This document shows, in pieces, positions 45,077-53,466 of a DNA stretch of 64,000 nt; within the stretch, counting starts at the first letter, position 1; the number at the start of each line of letters is the position of its first letter. The DNA comes from JACMLD01 sp039915085 (lineage in GTDB: Bacteria > Bacteroidota > Bacteroidia > Chitinophagales > Chitinophagaceae), in assembly GCA_039915085.1 (NCBI GenBank), contig JBDSOC010000172.1, forward strand, positions 1-64,000, read 5' to 3'. A program made the translations under genes and the position numbers. A model generated the notes under the pieces. That model saw nothing but the letters and a program-made list of their open reading frames with translations, was not told where the DNA came from and made no database searches.

Positions 45077-45646
45077 TTATTTTTTTGCAGGCGGCAAAAG
45101 CACGCCATCTATTATATGTACTATTCCATTAGATGCCGGAACAGAGGCAATAATGGTGGCACTGTTGTTCAGCATTACTTTACCATCTTTTATAGTCACT
45201 GTAACATTATCGCCATTCACCATACCCAAAACCTGCCCGTCTGTAAAACTTTCTGCTTTCAGCGCAGATAAGGCGACATGATATTGCAATATGTTTTGCA
45301 GTGCTTCTTTCTGATCATTTTTCATAAGACCCTCTACCGTACCTTCTGGTAATTTATTAAAAGCTGCATTGGTTGGTGCAAATACCGTGAACGGGCCCGC
45401 ATTCGATAACGAAGTGACGAGATCAGCCTGTTTCAACGCGGCTACAAGTGTAGTATGATCTTTTGATCCCACAGCCACTTTTACCACATCTTTTGCTGAA
45501 ACATCATCTTTTACATTTTCCTGCCCGCCGGCAGGTATAGCTGATGAAGCCGCATTGTCAGTAGCCGTTGCCTGTTCTGTTGCAGTATTACAAGCTGTTA
45601 CTGCACCGGCCAGCAACAAAAAGAATACGACTTTATATTTTTTCAT
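45077..45646 (-). CDS. Fasciclin domain lipoprotein
   Basis: A 189-aa lipoprotein (lipobox AVTAC, Cys19). One FAS1 domain covers residues 50-189: VVKVAVGSKDHTTLVAALKQ, GPFTVFAPTNAAFNKLPEGTV, LQYHVALSA and NGIVHIIDGVLLPP. FAS1 proteins mediate adhesion. Its place between nosZ and the NosL fusion is a recurring feature of Bacteroidota nos clusters as I recall; its role there is unclear. Confidence 0.9.
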   Translation of the reverse strand: MKKYKVVFFLLLAGAVTACNTATEQATATDNAASSAIPAGGQENVKDDVSAKDVVKVAVGSKDHTTLVAALKQADLVTSLSNAGPFTVFAPTNAAFNKLPEGTVEGLMKNDQKEALQNILQYHVALSALKAESFTDGQVLGMVNGDNVTVTIKDGKVMLNNSATIIASVPASNGIVHIIDGVLLPPAKK

Positions 45647-45720
45647 AAATAGAAACTTTACCTGGTTTGAATAATGACGGCCAGTATAAAAAATTATTTA
45701 CACCAGCCGCTATTGAGTTT

Positions 45721-47718
45721 TTATTTTGTTCCGCTGGAATCCTTCGGCGGCATATTTTTACCGGTACTAAACAGTAAAGCTGTATTGCTGCCCGCAGGAG
45801 AAATTCTAACATAACCCTGCATTTCCTGGTGTAATGCGCTGCAAAAGTCAGTACAATAAAATGGATACATGCCAGGCTTTTCCGGCGTCCATTTCAATGT
45901 TTGCGTTTCGCCGGGCATAATTAATAATTCAGCTGTTAAGGCCCCTTTTATAGCAAACCCATGCGGCACATCCCAATCCTGCTCAATGTTGGTAACATGC
46001 CAGTACACTTCATCCCCCATTTTAATTCCCTCAATGTTATCTGGTGCCAAATGCGAGCGGATAGCAGTCATATATATATCTACCCTGTTCCCCTTTCTTA
46101 CAACTTTGGTTTCTCCTTCTCCTTTGGAAACAAAGGGATGTGTATTTTCTTCCAGTTTATAAAACTTAACAGAATTATTTCGTATTACATCTGCTGCAAC
46201 TGCCTGCGCATAGTGTGGTTCGCCAATAGTGGGAAAATCTAAAATCAGTTGCATTTTATCACCACTGATATCAAACAACTGGGCGCTTTGCGCCAGTTCC
46301 GGACCGGTTGGTAAATAGCGGTCTTTGGTAATTTTATTATAAACAATTACATATTTTGCATTGGGCTTTTTAGTATCTCCGCCGGGTATGCATAAATGGC
46401 CGGGAGAATAATAAGTGGGTGCACGGTCCAGTATTTTCAAATCTTTAATATTCCATTTTACAATTTCTGAAGAAACGAAAAATGTAGTAATAGCATTTCC
46501 TTTTCCATCGAATTCTGTATGTAAAGGCCCGAGTCCTGGTTTTTTTACTTCCCCATATAACGCAGACTCATATTTTACAACCGGTATGCCGTCATAATCG
46601 CCGATAAAATCTTTTGCCGCAATGGCTTTCATTAATTTATCAAAACTAAATACAGGAATTAGCGCGGCCAGTTTTCCACTTCCTACAATATATTCCCCGG
46701 TTGGGTCTACATCGCAGCCATGCGGCGATTTTGGACAAGGGATAAAATAACAAATATCTTTAAGTTCTTTTGTATCCAGCACAGTTACTTCTGTTCTTAT
46801 TTCTGATGTTGCCGTATGGGTTTTTTCATTATAAACATTGTGCGCATATTTTACTGTTTCTTTAACGCCTTTTCCTGCTTTCAGGTATTCTTCTGCTTTC
46901 TTCCAGTTAACAGCCATAATAAAATCTTTATCACGCTGTGATGCATTTACTTCCAATAATGTATTTGCCTGTTCTGTATTATAGCAGGAGAAAAAGAACC
47001 AGCCATTTGATTTTCCCTTACCCGCATGACTTAAATCGAAATCAATGCCGGGACACCGCAACTGAAAAGCAATAGCCATGCTGCCGGTATTTTTATCAAC
47101 GCTGATAAAACTTATGGAAGCTTTAAAATTCTTTTTATAAGAATTAATGGGTACATCGCCATTGGCATTGTCAGGTGGTACACTAAAGCGGGTACCAGCT
47201 ATCACGTATTCTGTATTTTCTGTAATAAACGGAGAGGAATGGTTACCGGCGCTGTTCGGTATTTCTATAATTTCCGCGGTGTGAAAAGTAGTGAGATCAA
47301 CCCTCGCTACACGCGGTGTATTATTGGCATTCGCAAAAATCCACCTGCCATCAATTTCGCCATTTGTTTGTGAAAGATCTTCGTGGTGAAGATCATCCCA
47401 GGGCACAAACCCGTGAGATGTATTCAGCATTGGCTTGCTTTCTTCGCTGTAGCCATATCCTTTTTCCGGATCCACAGAGAAAACAGGTATTACCCTCAGT
47501 AAACGGGCAGATGGTAAACCGTACACACTCATTTGTCCGCTAAAACCGCCTGAAACAAAGTTGTAAAACTCATCATATTTTCCGGGTGCTATATAGACTT
47601 TACTGGCTGCATCCCCGCTTACTGCATTACCCGTATTCTTTGGTTTACAGGAATTTGCTCCCATTAGGATGGTTGTAATTAAACCACCATAAAGTAAAAG
47701 CGATTGTATATTTTTCAT
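45721..47718 (-). CDS. nosZ: Nitrous-oxide reductase, clade II type
   Basis: Reduces N2O to N2. The signal region (MKNIQSLLLYGGLITTILM) is Sec-like without a twin-arginine motif, as in clade II enzymes. The seven-bladed propeller carries CuZ ligands, for example in DLHHEDLSQTNGEIDG and SPHGCDVDPTGEY. The C-terminal cupredoxin has the CuA motif YCTDFCSALHQEMQGY, near residue 630. Length (665 aa) is normal. Confidence 0.96.
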   Translation of the reverse strand: MKNIQSLLLYGGLITTILMGANSCKPKNTGNAVSGDAASKVYIAPGKYDEFYNFVSGGFSGQMSVYGLPSARLLRVIPVFSVDPEKGYGYSEESKPMLNTSHGFVPWDDLHHEDLSQTNGEIDGRWIFANANNTPRVARVDLTTFHTAEIIEIPNSAGNHSSPFITENTEYVIAGTRFSVPPDNANGDVPINSYKKNFKASISFISVDKNTGSMAIAFQLRCPGIDFDLSHAGKGKSNGWFFFSCYNTEQANTLLEVNASQRDKDFIMAVNWKKAEEYLKAGKGVKETVKYAHNVYNEKTHTATSEIRTEVTVLDTKELKDICYFIPCPKSPHGCDVDPTGEYIVGSGKLAALIPVFSFDKLMKAIAAKDFIGDYDGIPVVKYESALYGEVKKPGLGPLHTEFDGKGNAITTFFVSSEIVKWNIKDLKILDRAPTYYSPGHLCIPGGDTKKPNAKYVIVYNKITKDRYLPTGPELAQSAQLFDISGDKMQLILDFPTIGEPHYAQAVAADVIRNNSVKFYKLEENTHPFVSKGEGETKVVRKGNRVDIYMTAIRSHLAPDNIEGIKMGDEVYWHVTNIEQDWDVPHGFAIKGALTAELLIMPGETQTLKWTPEKPGMYPFYCTDFCSALHQEMQGYVRISPAGSNTALLFSTGKNMPPKDSSGTK

Positions 47719-47752
47719 TGTTGCGCTATTAGGTTAAAAAGAAATTACCGTA

Positions 47753-48244
47753 TTATTTTACGCCATCGTTTTTGCGCATAAACTCATATATGTTACGTGC
47801 ATCATCATCGGTTAGGTTTTGGTTGGGCATTCTTACCAGGCACAATTCGAGCATTGCCTGCGCTTTGGGGTCTTTATCAATCATAACATCCGGGTTGGTG
47901 GCAAAATTCATGATCCACTCTGCGGTATGCCTGCCTGTAACGCCCTTCCAGCCGGGGCCTACTAACTTTTCATCCGTAGTTTTGTGGCAGGAACTGCATT
48001 TAACTGAAAATATTTTGCTGCCTGCCTCAGCTTTGGCCGCGTCAAGAGTAGCAGCAATCTGCACGTTTGAAAATTTACCTTCTCCCCTTTTAGGATCGTA
48101 AGAAGGATTGGCGCCAGCGGGTTCCTTCTGGTCAGCTGCAGAAGTGGGCGAAGCAGCCGGGTCCGTTCCTTTTTTTTCATCTGTATTACTGCCGCATGCA
48201 ACGATAGTTAAAGCCATTATTGCAAGAAAAACCAGTTTTTTCAT
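47753..48244 (-). CDS. Cytochrome c lipoprotein
   Basis: A 163-aa monohaem cytochrome c. The lipobox LTIVAC anchors it in the membrane. Haem is bound at CSSCH with the distal Met in ACLVRMPNQNLT-like context (seen as ELCLVRMPNQNLTDDD). It is 34 bp upstream of nosZ and is the likely electron donor to it. Confidence 0.9.
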   Translation of the reverse strand: MKKLVFLAIMALTIVACGSNTDEKKGTDPAASPTSAADQKEPAGANPSYDPKRGEGKFSNVQIAATLDAAKAEAGSKIFSVKCSSCHKTTDEKLVGPGWKGVTGRHTAEWIMNFATNPDVMIDKDPKAQAMLELCLVRMPNQNLTDDDARNIYEFMRKNDGVK

Positions 48245-48278
48245 AATTATAATTTTAGGTTTTAATAATTTGATAGTG

Positions 48279-48286
48279 CAAGATTA
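48279..48286 (-). promoter_or_regulatory. Possible -7 box of the nos operon
   Basis: TAATCTTG (one mismatch to TAnnTTTG) lies about 35 nt upstream of the cytochrome c ATG. No consensus -33 element was seen, as expected if an activator is needed. Confidence 0.35.
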
Positions 48287-48335
48287 AACATGCCTGTACC
48301 GGCATTTTATGCGTGTAATCATAATAAGTAAAAAC

Positions 48336-48360
48336 ATATAACCGCTGGTTCGGGTTATAT
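48336..48360. promoter_or_regulatory. Candidate operator palindrome in the nos/crp divergent region
   Basis: ATATAACC-N9-GGTTATAT is a perfect 8-bp dyad between the cytochrome c gene and the Crp/Fnr gene. It lies about 92 bp upstream of the former and about 160 bp upstream of the preferred start of the latter. Confidence 0.5.
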
Positions 48361-48517
48361 GGCTTACCTTTTCAGAACCCTTCACCATAAAGCGTTTCAG
48401 AAAGAGTATAAAGTAAAACATGATATGAATCAGGCGCGGGCCTTACTAAAATCATGTGGTTGTGAGTGTTCAGTCTTTAGTTTTGAAAATACACTAAAAG
48501 CTAAACTCATTGTATTT

Positions 48518-49114
48518 ATGATGATTGATATCGATTTACTACTGGCATGGGGGGCTACTTATAAAAAACTAGCCGCAAATGAAACTATTTTCAGGGAAGG
48601 GACCGATGGACATTTCTATTACCAGTTAATAAGCGGATCAATTCACTGGATGAATATTAATGACCAGGGCGGGGAATTTTTGCAGGATATTATTGAACCC
48701 GGTGAAAGTTTTGGCGAGTTTCATTTATTTGATGGCGGTTTATATGCCGCTTCTGCAGTTGCTAAAAAAGATGCTGTTATCATCCGTTTGAATAAAGCTA
48801 CTTTCCTGAATTTGCTCAAAGAGAACCCACAGATTCATTTTGCTTTTACAAAACTATTTACAGAAAAATTGCGGTTTAAGTTTTTGTTATTAAAAGAGTT
48901 ATCCTGCTTTGGCCCGGAACACCGGATCTCAACCCTTTTTACGCATTTTAAAGCAGTGAAGAAAAATATTTGTGATAATTGCAACCAGGTAAAAATTACC
49001 CGCCAGCAGATTGCCGACATGACTGGCTTACGGGTAGAAACGGTTATACGAAGCATAAGACATCTCCAGGATAAAGGACAACTGGTTATTACTAAAGGCA
49101 AAGTATACTGCTAA
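48518..49114 (+). CDS. Crp/Fnr family transcriptional regulator
   Basis: A cyclic-nucleotide-binding fold (residues 15-130; IFREGTDGHFYYQLISGSI, EPGESFGEFHLFDGG) is followed by a winged helix (KITRQQIADMTGLRVETVIRSIRHL). I prefer ATG 48518 because the domain starts there. The frame is open back to 48359 and would add a CGCEC-containing extension that could be a cluster-binding segment. Position opposite the nos operon makes it the likely regulator of N2O/NO genes. Confidence 0.87.
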   Translation: MMIDIDLLLAWGATYKKLAANETIFREGTDGHFYYQLISGSIHWMNINDQGGEFLQDIIEPGESFGEFHLFDGGLYAASAVAKKDAVIIRLNKATFLNLLKENPQIHFAFTKLFTEKLRFKFLLLKELSCFGPEHRISTLFTHFKAVKKNICDNCNQVKITRQQIADMTGLRVETVIRSIRHLQDKGQLVITKGKVYC

Positions 49115-49127
49115 TTGTGATCACAAT
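49114..49127. promoter_or_regulatory. Perfect 14-bp palindrome upstream of the membrane-protein gene
   Basis: ATTGTGATCACAAT overlaps the last base of the Crp/Fnr stop codon, 45 bp before the next ATG. Its length and TGTGA half-sites fit Crp/Fnr-type binding. Confidence 0.5.
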
Positions 49128-49171
49128 CATACAGCAACTTTTTTTTCTTTATTTACTTTGTCCCAAAAAAT

Positions 49172-50428
49172 ATGAATTCCCCTTTGCGAAAATGGTTGCA
49201 AATTTCCTTTTTTAATTTACTGCTGGTTGCTTTTCTTGGTATAATACTGCGTTATAAAATTGCTTTCTCTCTTCCTTTTGTTGATCAGAAATATCTGCTG
49301 CATGGCCATTCACATTTTGCTTTTGCAGGCTGGGTAACACAGGCTTTAATGACTTTACTGGTGGCATACCTGCGGGACCAGGGAATGAAAAATATTTTTA
49401 AGAAATATAATTTTCTTTTATACGCCAACCTGTTAACCGCATACGGTATGCTGGTTACTTTTACCATTCAGGGTTACGGACCATTCTCCATTGGCTTTTC
49501 AACTTTATCTATCATTGTTTCCTGCGTTTTTGCTGTACAATACTGGAAAGATCTAAACAAACAGGGTACTACTTCTGTATCCCATAGCTGGTTCAAAGCT
49601 GCTGTTGTTTTTAACGCTGCTTCTTCTATCGGGGTATTTGGTTTGGCTTTTATGATGGTCGCAAAAAACAATCATCCGGCTATTTATTTAGCATCCATTT
49701 ATTTCTATCTGCATTTTCAATACAATGGCTGGTTCTTTTTTGCATGTATGGGCCTGCTTTGTACGCAGTTGATAAAATATGGAGTTAATGCTACCAAATT
49801 AAAAATGGTATACCGGTTGTTTATGCTTGCCTGTGTTCCCGCCTATTTACTATCCACCATATGGTTACCCCTGCCAACCTGGGTATATATCCTGATAGTA
49901 ATAGCCGTTTTTATGCAGCTCGGCGGATGGCTGATATTGTTACAATCAATCAAACCCATACACGGTATCATAAAAAAAACCATTCCGCTGATTGCGCTGC
50001 GTATAATATTATTATCTGCCATTGCCCTTTCGGTAAAGCTATGCCTGCAAATGGGTTCGGTTATTCCTTCTCTAAGCAAACTTACATTTGGTTTCAGACC
50101 AATTGTAATCGGATATTTGCATCTTGTTTTACTTGGTATTATTACCCTGTTTATAATAGGCTATATTTTAGCGGTAAACTATATTTCAATTAGTAAGGTC
50201 ACTGCTGCCGGGCTAATAATATTTGTACTGGGGATTATTTTTAATGAGACATTACTGATGACACAGGGAATAGCTGATATTAATTACCAGGCCGTGCCGT
50301 TTATTAATCCCCTGCTTTTACTGGCGGCGCTTGTCTTGTTTGCCGGAGTATTCATTATAAACTATGGAATAAGAAAAACAGATTCGCCTGCGGATAAAAT
50401 ACATATAGAATTGACTAATAATATTTAA
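49172..50428 (+). CDS. Conserved multi-pass membrane protein of the nos region
   Basis: A 418-aa protein with about 12 transmembrane helices and conserved His in LLHGHSHFAFAGWVTQ. The helix layout and His recall haem-copper-oxidase subunit I or NnrS-like proteins. The full set of copper ligands of an oxidase is not evident. It ends with a charged tail. A role in NO or haem handling is an inference from context. Confidence 0.65.
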   Translation: MNSPLRKWLQISFFNLLLVAFLGIILRYKIAFSLPFVDQKYLLHGHSHFAFAGWVTQALMTLLVAYLRDQGMKNIFKKYNFLLYANLLTAYGMLVTFTIQGYGPFSIGFSTLSIIVSCVFAVQYWKDLNKQGTTSVSHSWFKAAVVFNAASSIGVFGLAFMMVAKNNHPAIYLASIYFYLHFQYNGWFFFACMGLLCTQLIKYGVNATKLKMVYRLFMLACVPAYLLSTIWLPLPTWVYILIVIAVFMQLGGWLILLQSIKPIHGIIKKTIPLIALRIILLSAIALSVKLCLQMGSVIPSLSKLTFGFRPIVIGYLHLVLLGIITLFIIGYILAVNYISISKVTAAGLIIFVLGIIFNETLLMTQGIADINYQAVPFINPLLLLAALVLFAGVFIINYGIRKTDSPADKIHIELTNNI

Positions 50429-50958
50429 CTGGTGAAGCATGATACCCCCAATTTAAACAAGCCCATTTGCTGATGAATGCAGGTAACCTGGTGATAATTG
50501 TCATACTGGTGGTTTAAGTGTTTTCCGAAAACATGGTATTGAGTAAGGTTCTGGGGAAATGGCCACTACAAACAGTTTGTATAACAAAAGTAATTGAAAT
50601 GTACAGGCCTTGTTATTCAATTACTCCTGTAGCTTTTGATATATGGGACACCTGCCTTTTTAGCAGTATTTACCTCAGTACCTGAATAACACCCGCCGCT
50701 TCAGAAAAAATAATAAAGCAGTTTGCTGATGGGCATCATGGAGCAGTCTGAAATATAACCGGGCACAGCACACACTATCTGGATTGAAAAGAATGGCACT
50801 ATTTTTCCAGGAGAATTGATTACCTCACTTCACTGGGCGCGATATAAAAAGCCTGTAAATTACTCCCCCGCCTATGAGCCCTGACGTGTGGTCAATAAAA
50901 TACTATTTGAAAATATTGCGGCATTTTCAATTCCCGGGCCATTGAATGATTGTTTCCT
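50429..50958. other. 530-bp gap without a convincing gene
   Basis: A perfect 10-bp inverted repeat AGTAATTGAA/TTCAATTACT (50589-50625, 17-nt loop) may end the upstream transcript. At about 50770-50884 a short plus-strand frame reads IWIEKNGTIFPGELI.. and stops; it has no start and may be a gene remnant. Confidence 0.35.
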
Positions 50959-51438
50959 TTACCTCAGGGCCAGCTTTTTTCCCTGCACCTGCAACACTTC
51001 AATACTGGGATTATTCTCTTCCAGGTTAGTAACCGTGTATACCACTACTACTTCAAGTTCTACAGCACTGACAATTTCAACAAAGCCAATTTTTAATTGC
51101 TCATCATTCACTTTTATCATTTCTGACAGCTTGCAGCAATCATCCATGGTAGCTGATAAGGCAGGCAATGTAACCGCTTCAATATTTACCGGCCTGGAGA
51201 ATTTAGGCTCTATTGCAATGGCTTCATTTTTTACAACAAGTGGTGTAAAAACTTTAGCGATGCGGGTTTCTTTAAGACCAAAATTCAGGATATTTATTTC
51301 CGTAGAATAAATACCCCTGCTGATAATAGCGCTGCATTTTTTATCAAATGCATTTTTTTGAACGCCGCAGACAAATTTTACATTGTACACAAACCTGGGT
51401 GAGGCCACTATACTTTTGTATGAAATACTCTGTGCCAT
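50959..51438 (-). CDS. Hypothetical beta-rich protein
   Basis: A 159-aa protein without signal peptide or membrane segment. It starts MAQSISYKSIVASPRFVYNV; an ATG three codons upstream is also possible. The chain alternates short beta strands (YSTEINILNFGLKETRIAKVF, VELEVVVVYTVTNLEEN). It carries five Cys including CGVQKNAFDKKC and DDCCKL. I do not recognise the family. It lies between the nos and ABC regions. Confidence 0.6.
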   Translation of the reverse strand: MAQSISYKSIVASPRFVYNVKFVCGVQKNAFDKKCSAIISRGIYSTEINILNFGLKETRIAKVFTPLVVKNEAIAIEPKFSRPVNIEAVTLPALSATMDDCCKLSEMIKVNDEQLKIGFVEIVSAVELEVVVVYTVTNLEENNPSIEVLQVQGKKLALR

Positions 51439-51648
51439 AGGAATCATTTTTAAGGTTTATAATGAAAGACAAACAAAGTTAGCACCCTCAATATCCCTGT
51501 TCTATACCCTGTACGTTGTATTTTACAGCTACCACTGGAAGATAAACGAGCACCTGCTTCATTTGCTTTTCCCAATACTTCATTTTACTTTGAATGTGGC
51601 TGGATATGTGCTTGCCCTTCCCCTTACTATTTTTTAAAAAGGCCTGGT

Positions 51649-52443
51649 TTATAAACAAGCTTTTATTTCTTCCACTGCTTGTGAAAACCCTTTCATGTGC
51701 CTTACATCTTTTTGCCATGCCAAATCGCGTTCAATCAAATCTATCTCCCTGACAATAGTGGCGCCGGGTTTGCCTGCTTCTTTTCCTAAAACAAAAATGG
51801 TATCAGAAATAGCAACTGTAGCCGGAATATCGTGCGATACAATAATGAGTGTTTTAAATTCATCTGAAACAGATACCTCCAGCAGCAATTCAACTACTTT
51901 ATCCAGTACACAGATATCCAGTCCGGAAAATGGTTCATCCAGCAATAAAAAATTGGAACCCTTTAATAACTGCTGAATGATACTGGCGCGTTGTCTTTGC
52001 CCGCCTGACAATTGCTGCGGAAACTGGTTCAGCTGTTCTGTTAACTGGAAGCGTTCAGCATAAGCATCAATACCTTCCTTCTCTTTTCCTTTCAGTAAAA
52101 CATTTTGCTTTGCAGCCAGTAAGAGTGATTGGTATACCGTTCTCCATTCAAACAAGTAATAGTTTTGAAAAATAACACCCATATCACCCGCCTTTACGGT
52201 TTGGTTGTTTTGGAGACAGATCTTTCCTGAAGTGGGTGATTGTAACCCTGACAAAAGTTTAAACAATTGCGTTTTCCCCATCCCACTGCGGCCAATCAGT
52301 GACACTACCTGGCCCTGTTGCATACCGGGACGCACAATATCCTTAATTTCAAAATTAATATCTCTTAAAATAATATTACCCCCGTAACTGAGCTGAACAT
52401 CTTCAGCTTTTAACAAGATTTCTTTTTTTATATACGCTGTCAT
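51649..52443 (-). CDS. ABC transporter ATP-binding protein (TauB/SsuB-like)
   Basis: ABC ATPase of the nitrate/sulfonate/taurine type: Walker A GRSGMGKTQ, signature LSGGQRQRAS, Walker B FLLLDEPFSGLD and switch His IIVSHDIPAT. Walker A has Gln where Ser/Thr normally follows KT. It overlaps the permease stop by 4 bp. Confidence 0.88.
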   Translation of the reverse strand: MTAYIKKEILLKAEDVQLSYGGNIILRDINFEIKDIVRPGMQQGQVVSLIGRSGMGKTQLFKLLSGLQSPTSGKICLQNNQTVKAGDMGVIFQNYYLFEWRTVYQSLLLAAKQNVLLKGKEKEGIDAYAERFQLTEQLNQFPQQLSGGQRQRASIIQQLLKGSNFLLLDEPFSGLDICVLDKVVELLLEVSVSDEFKTLIIVSHDIPATVAISDTIFVLGKEAGKPGATIVREIDLIERDLAWQKDVRHMKGFSQAVEEIKACL

Positions 52444-53219
52444 GATACTTGAGTTTGTAGTTTAGTATGCGGAAACAACCATTGACGGATGCTTCCCAAT
52501 AAATAGTCGAAACATAAGCCAACCACTAATATTACCAGTTGTAATGCCAGTACATTGGTAAGGTCATTGTATTTGTTATATTTAATCATTAAAGCGCCAA
52601 TTCCACCTTCACTCATATTCAATCCTTCTACCATGGTGATCATTAACCACGAAATAGCAAAGTTTTGCCGCAGTATTTCAAAAGCCTGGTCTGCCTTTCC
52701 AACAATTATCACTTCATACAATGTTTGCCAGTTGTTATAACCAAGCGTTTTACACAATTGAAATTCCTGTTTGTCTATATTTAAAATTACTGCCAGGAAA
52801 GAACAGGTAAAAAACGGAACGATACCAAAAATGAGCAGTGATAATTTTAACTGGCTGCCATCTTTTGTAAGCAGTGTAAAGATGAAGATCAGGCCGGTTA
52901 GAGTAAGATACCTGCACTTTACAATAAACTGTGCAATACTTTTAAAGAATGGTATCACTGATAAATAAGCTATCACCAGTGTTATCAAAATTGAAAACAG
53001 CATAGCTTTTACCGTTAGTAACAGGCTTACCAAAAGATTATCCAGCATTAAACGTGTTGACAAAAGCTGTACAAATGCACCTGCTACTTTGCCCGGTGCC
53101 GGAATTAAGCCATTGGAAGCAGTTTGCCACAGCAAGAGTGTAATGGCTGCCTGCAATAGAATCATTATTGCAAACCATTGTCTGCTTATTTTAGCAAAGG
53201 GACTAAAGATATTTTTCAT
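52440..53219 (-). CDS. ABC transporter permease (TauC/SsuC-like)
   Basis: A 259-aa permease with six helices. The EAA-type loop reads CKTLGYNNWQTLYEVIIVGKADQAFEIL (residues about 155-182), followed by NFAISWLMITMVEGLNMSEGGIG as in TauC. Its substrate-binding partner is probably the OmpA-fused protein encoded upstream. Confidence 0.85.
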   Translation of the reverse strand: MKNIFSPFAKISRQWFAIMILLQAAITLLLWQTASNGLIPAPGKVAGAFVQLLSTRLMLDNLLVSLLLTVKAMLFSILITLVIAYLSVIPFFKSIAQFIVKCRYLTLTGLIFIFTLLTKDGSQLKLSLLIFGIVPFFTCSFLAVILNIDKQEFQLCKTLGYNNWQTLYEVIIVGKADQAFEILRQNFAISWLMITMVEGLNMSEGGIGALMIKYNKYNDLTNVLALQLVILVVGLCFDYLLGSIRQWLFPHTKLQTQVS

Positions 53220-53349
53220 TGTAGTAGTATTATTTCTTTAAAAAGCGGTTTCCTTTCGCGGATTTTTTACCAGAGAGGAATAAGAGGATTTTGACGGAGC
53301 TAAGAGAAATACTTTTTGCAGCTTCGTAAACATCCACCAACCGGATTGC

Positions 53350-53399
53350 GAAAAAAAATTAATAATAGCTGCCGCCTGCTATTAGCGACAGCTATTAAT
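53350..53399 (-). terminator. Terminator between the OmpA-fusion gene and the ABC genes
   Basis: On the minus strand, TAATAGCTG-N17-CAGCTATTA is followed by TTAATTTTTTTT. It would end transcripts of the OmpA-fusion gene and so separate it, at least partly, from the permease gene. A CCCTCTCC-AAA-GGGAGGG hairpin lies at about 53420-53440. Confidence 0.65.
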
Positions 53400-53466
53400 T
53401 TGCATTTGTGACCTCACCCTAACCCTCTCCAAAGGGAGGGAACTATATGGACACTATCCATGATAA

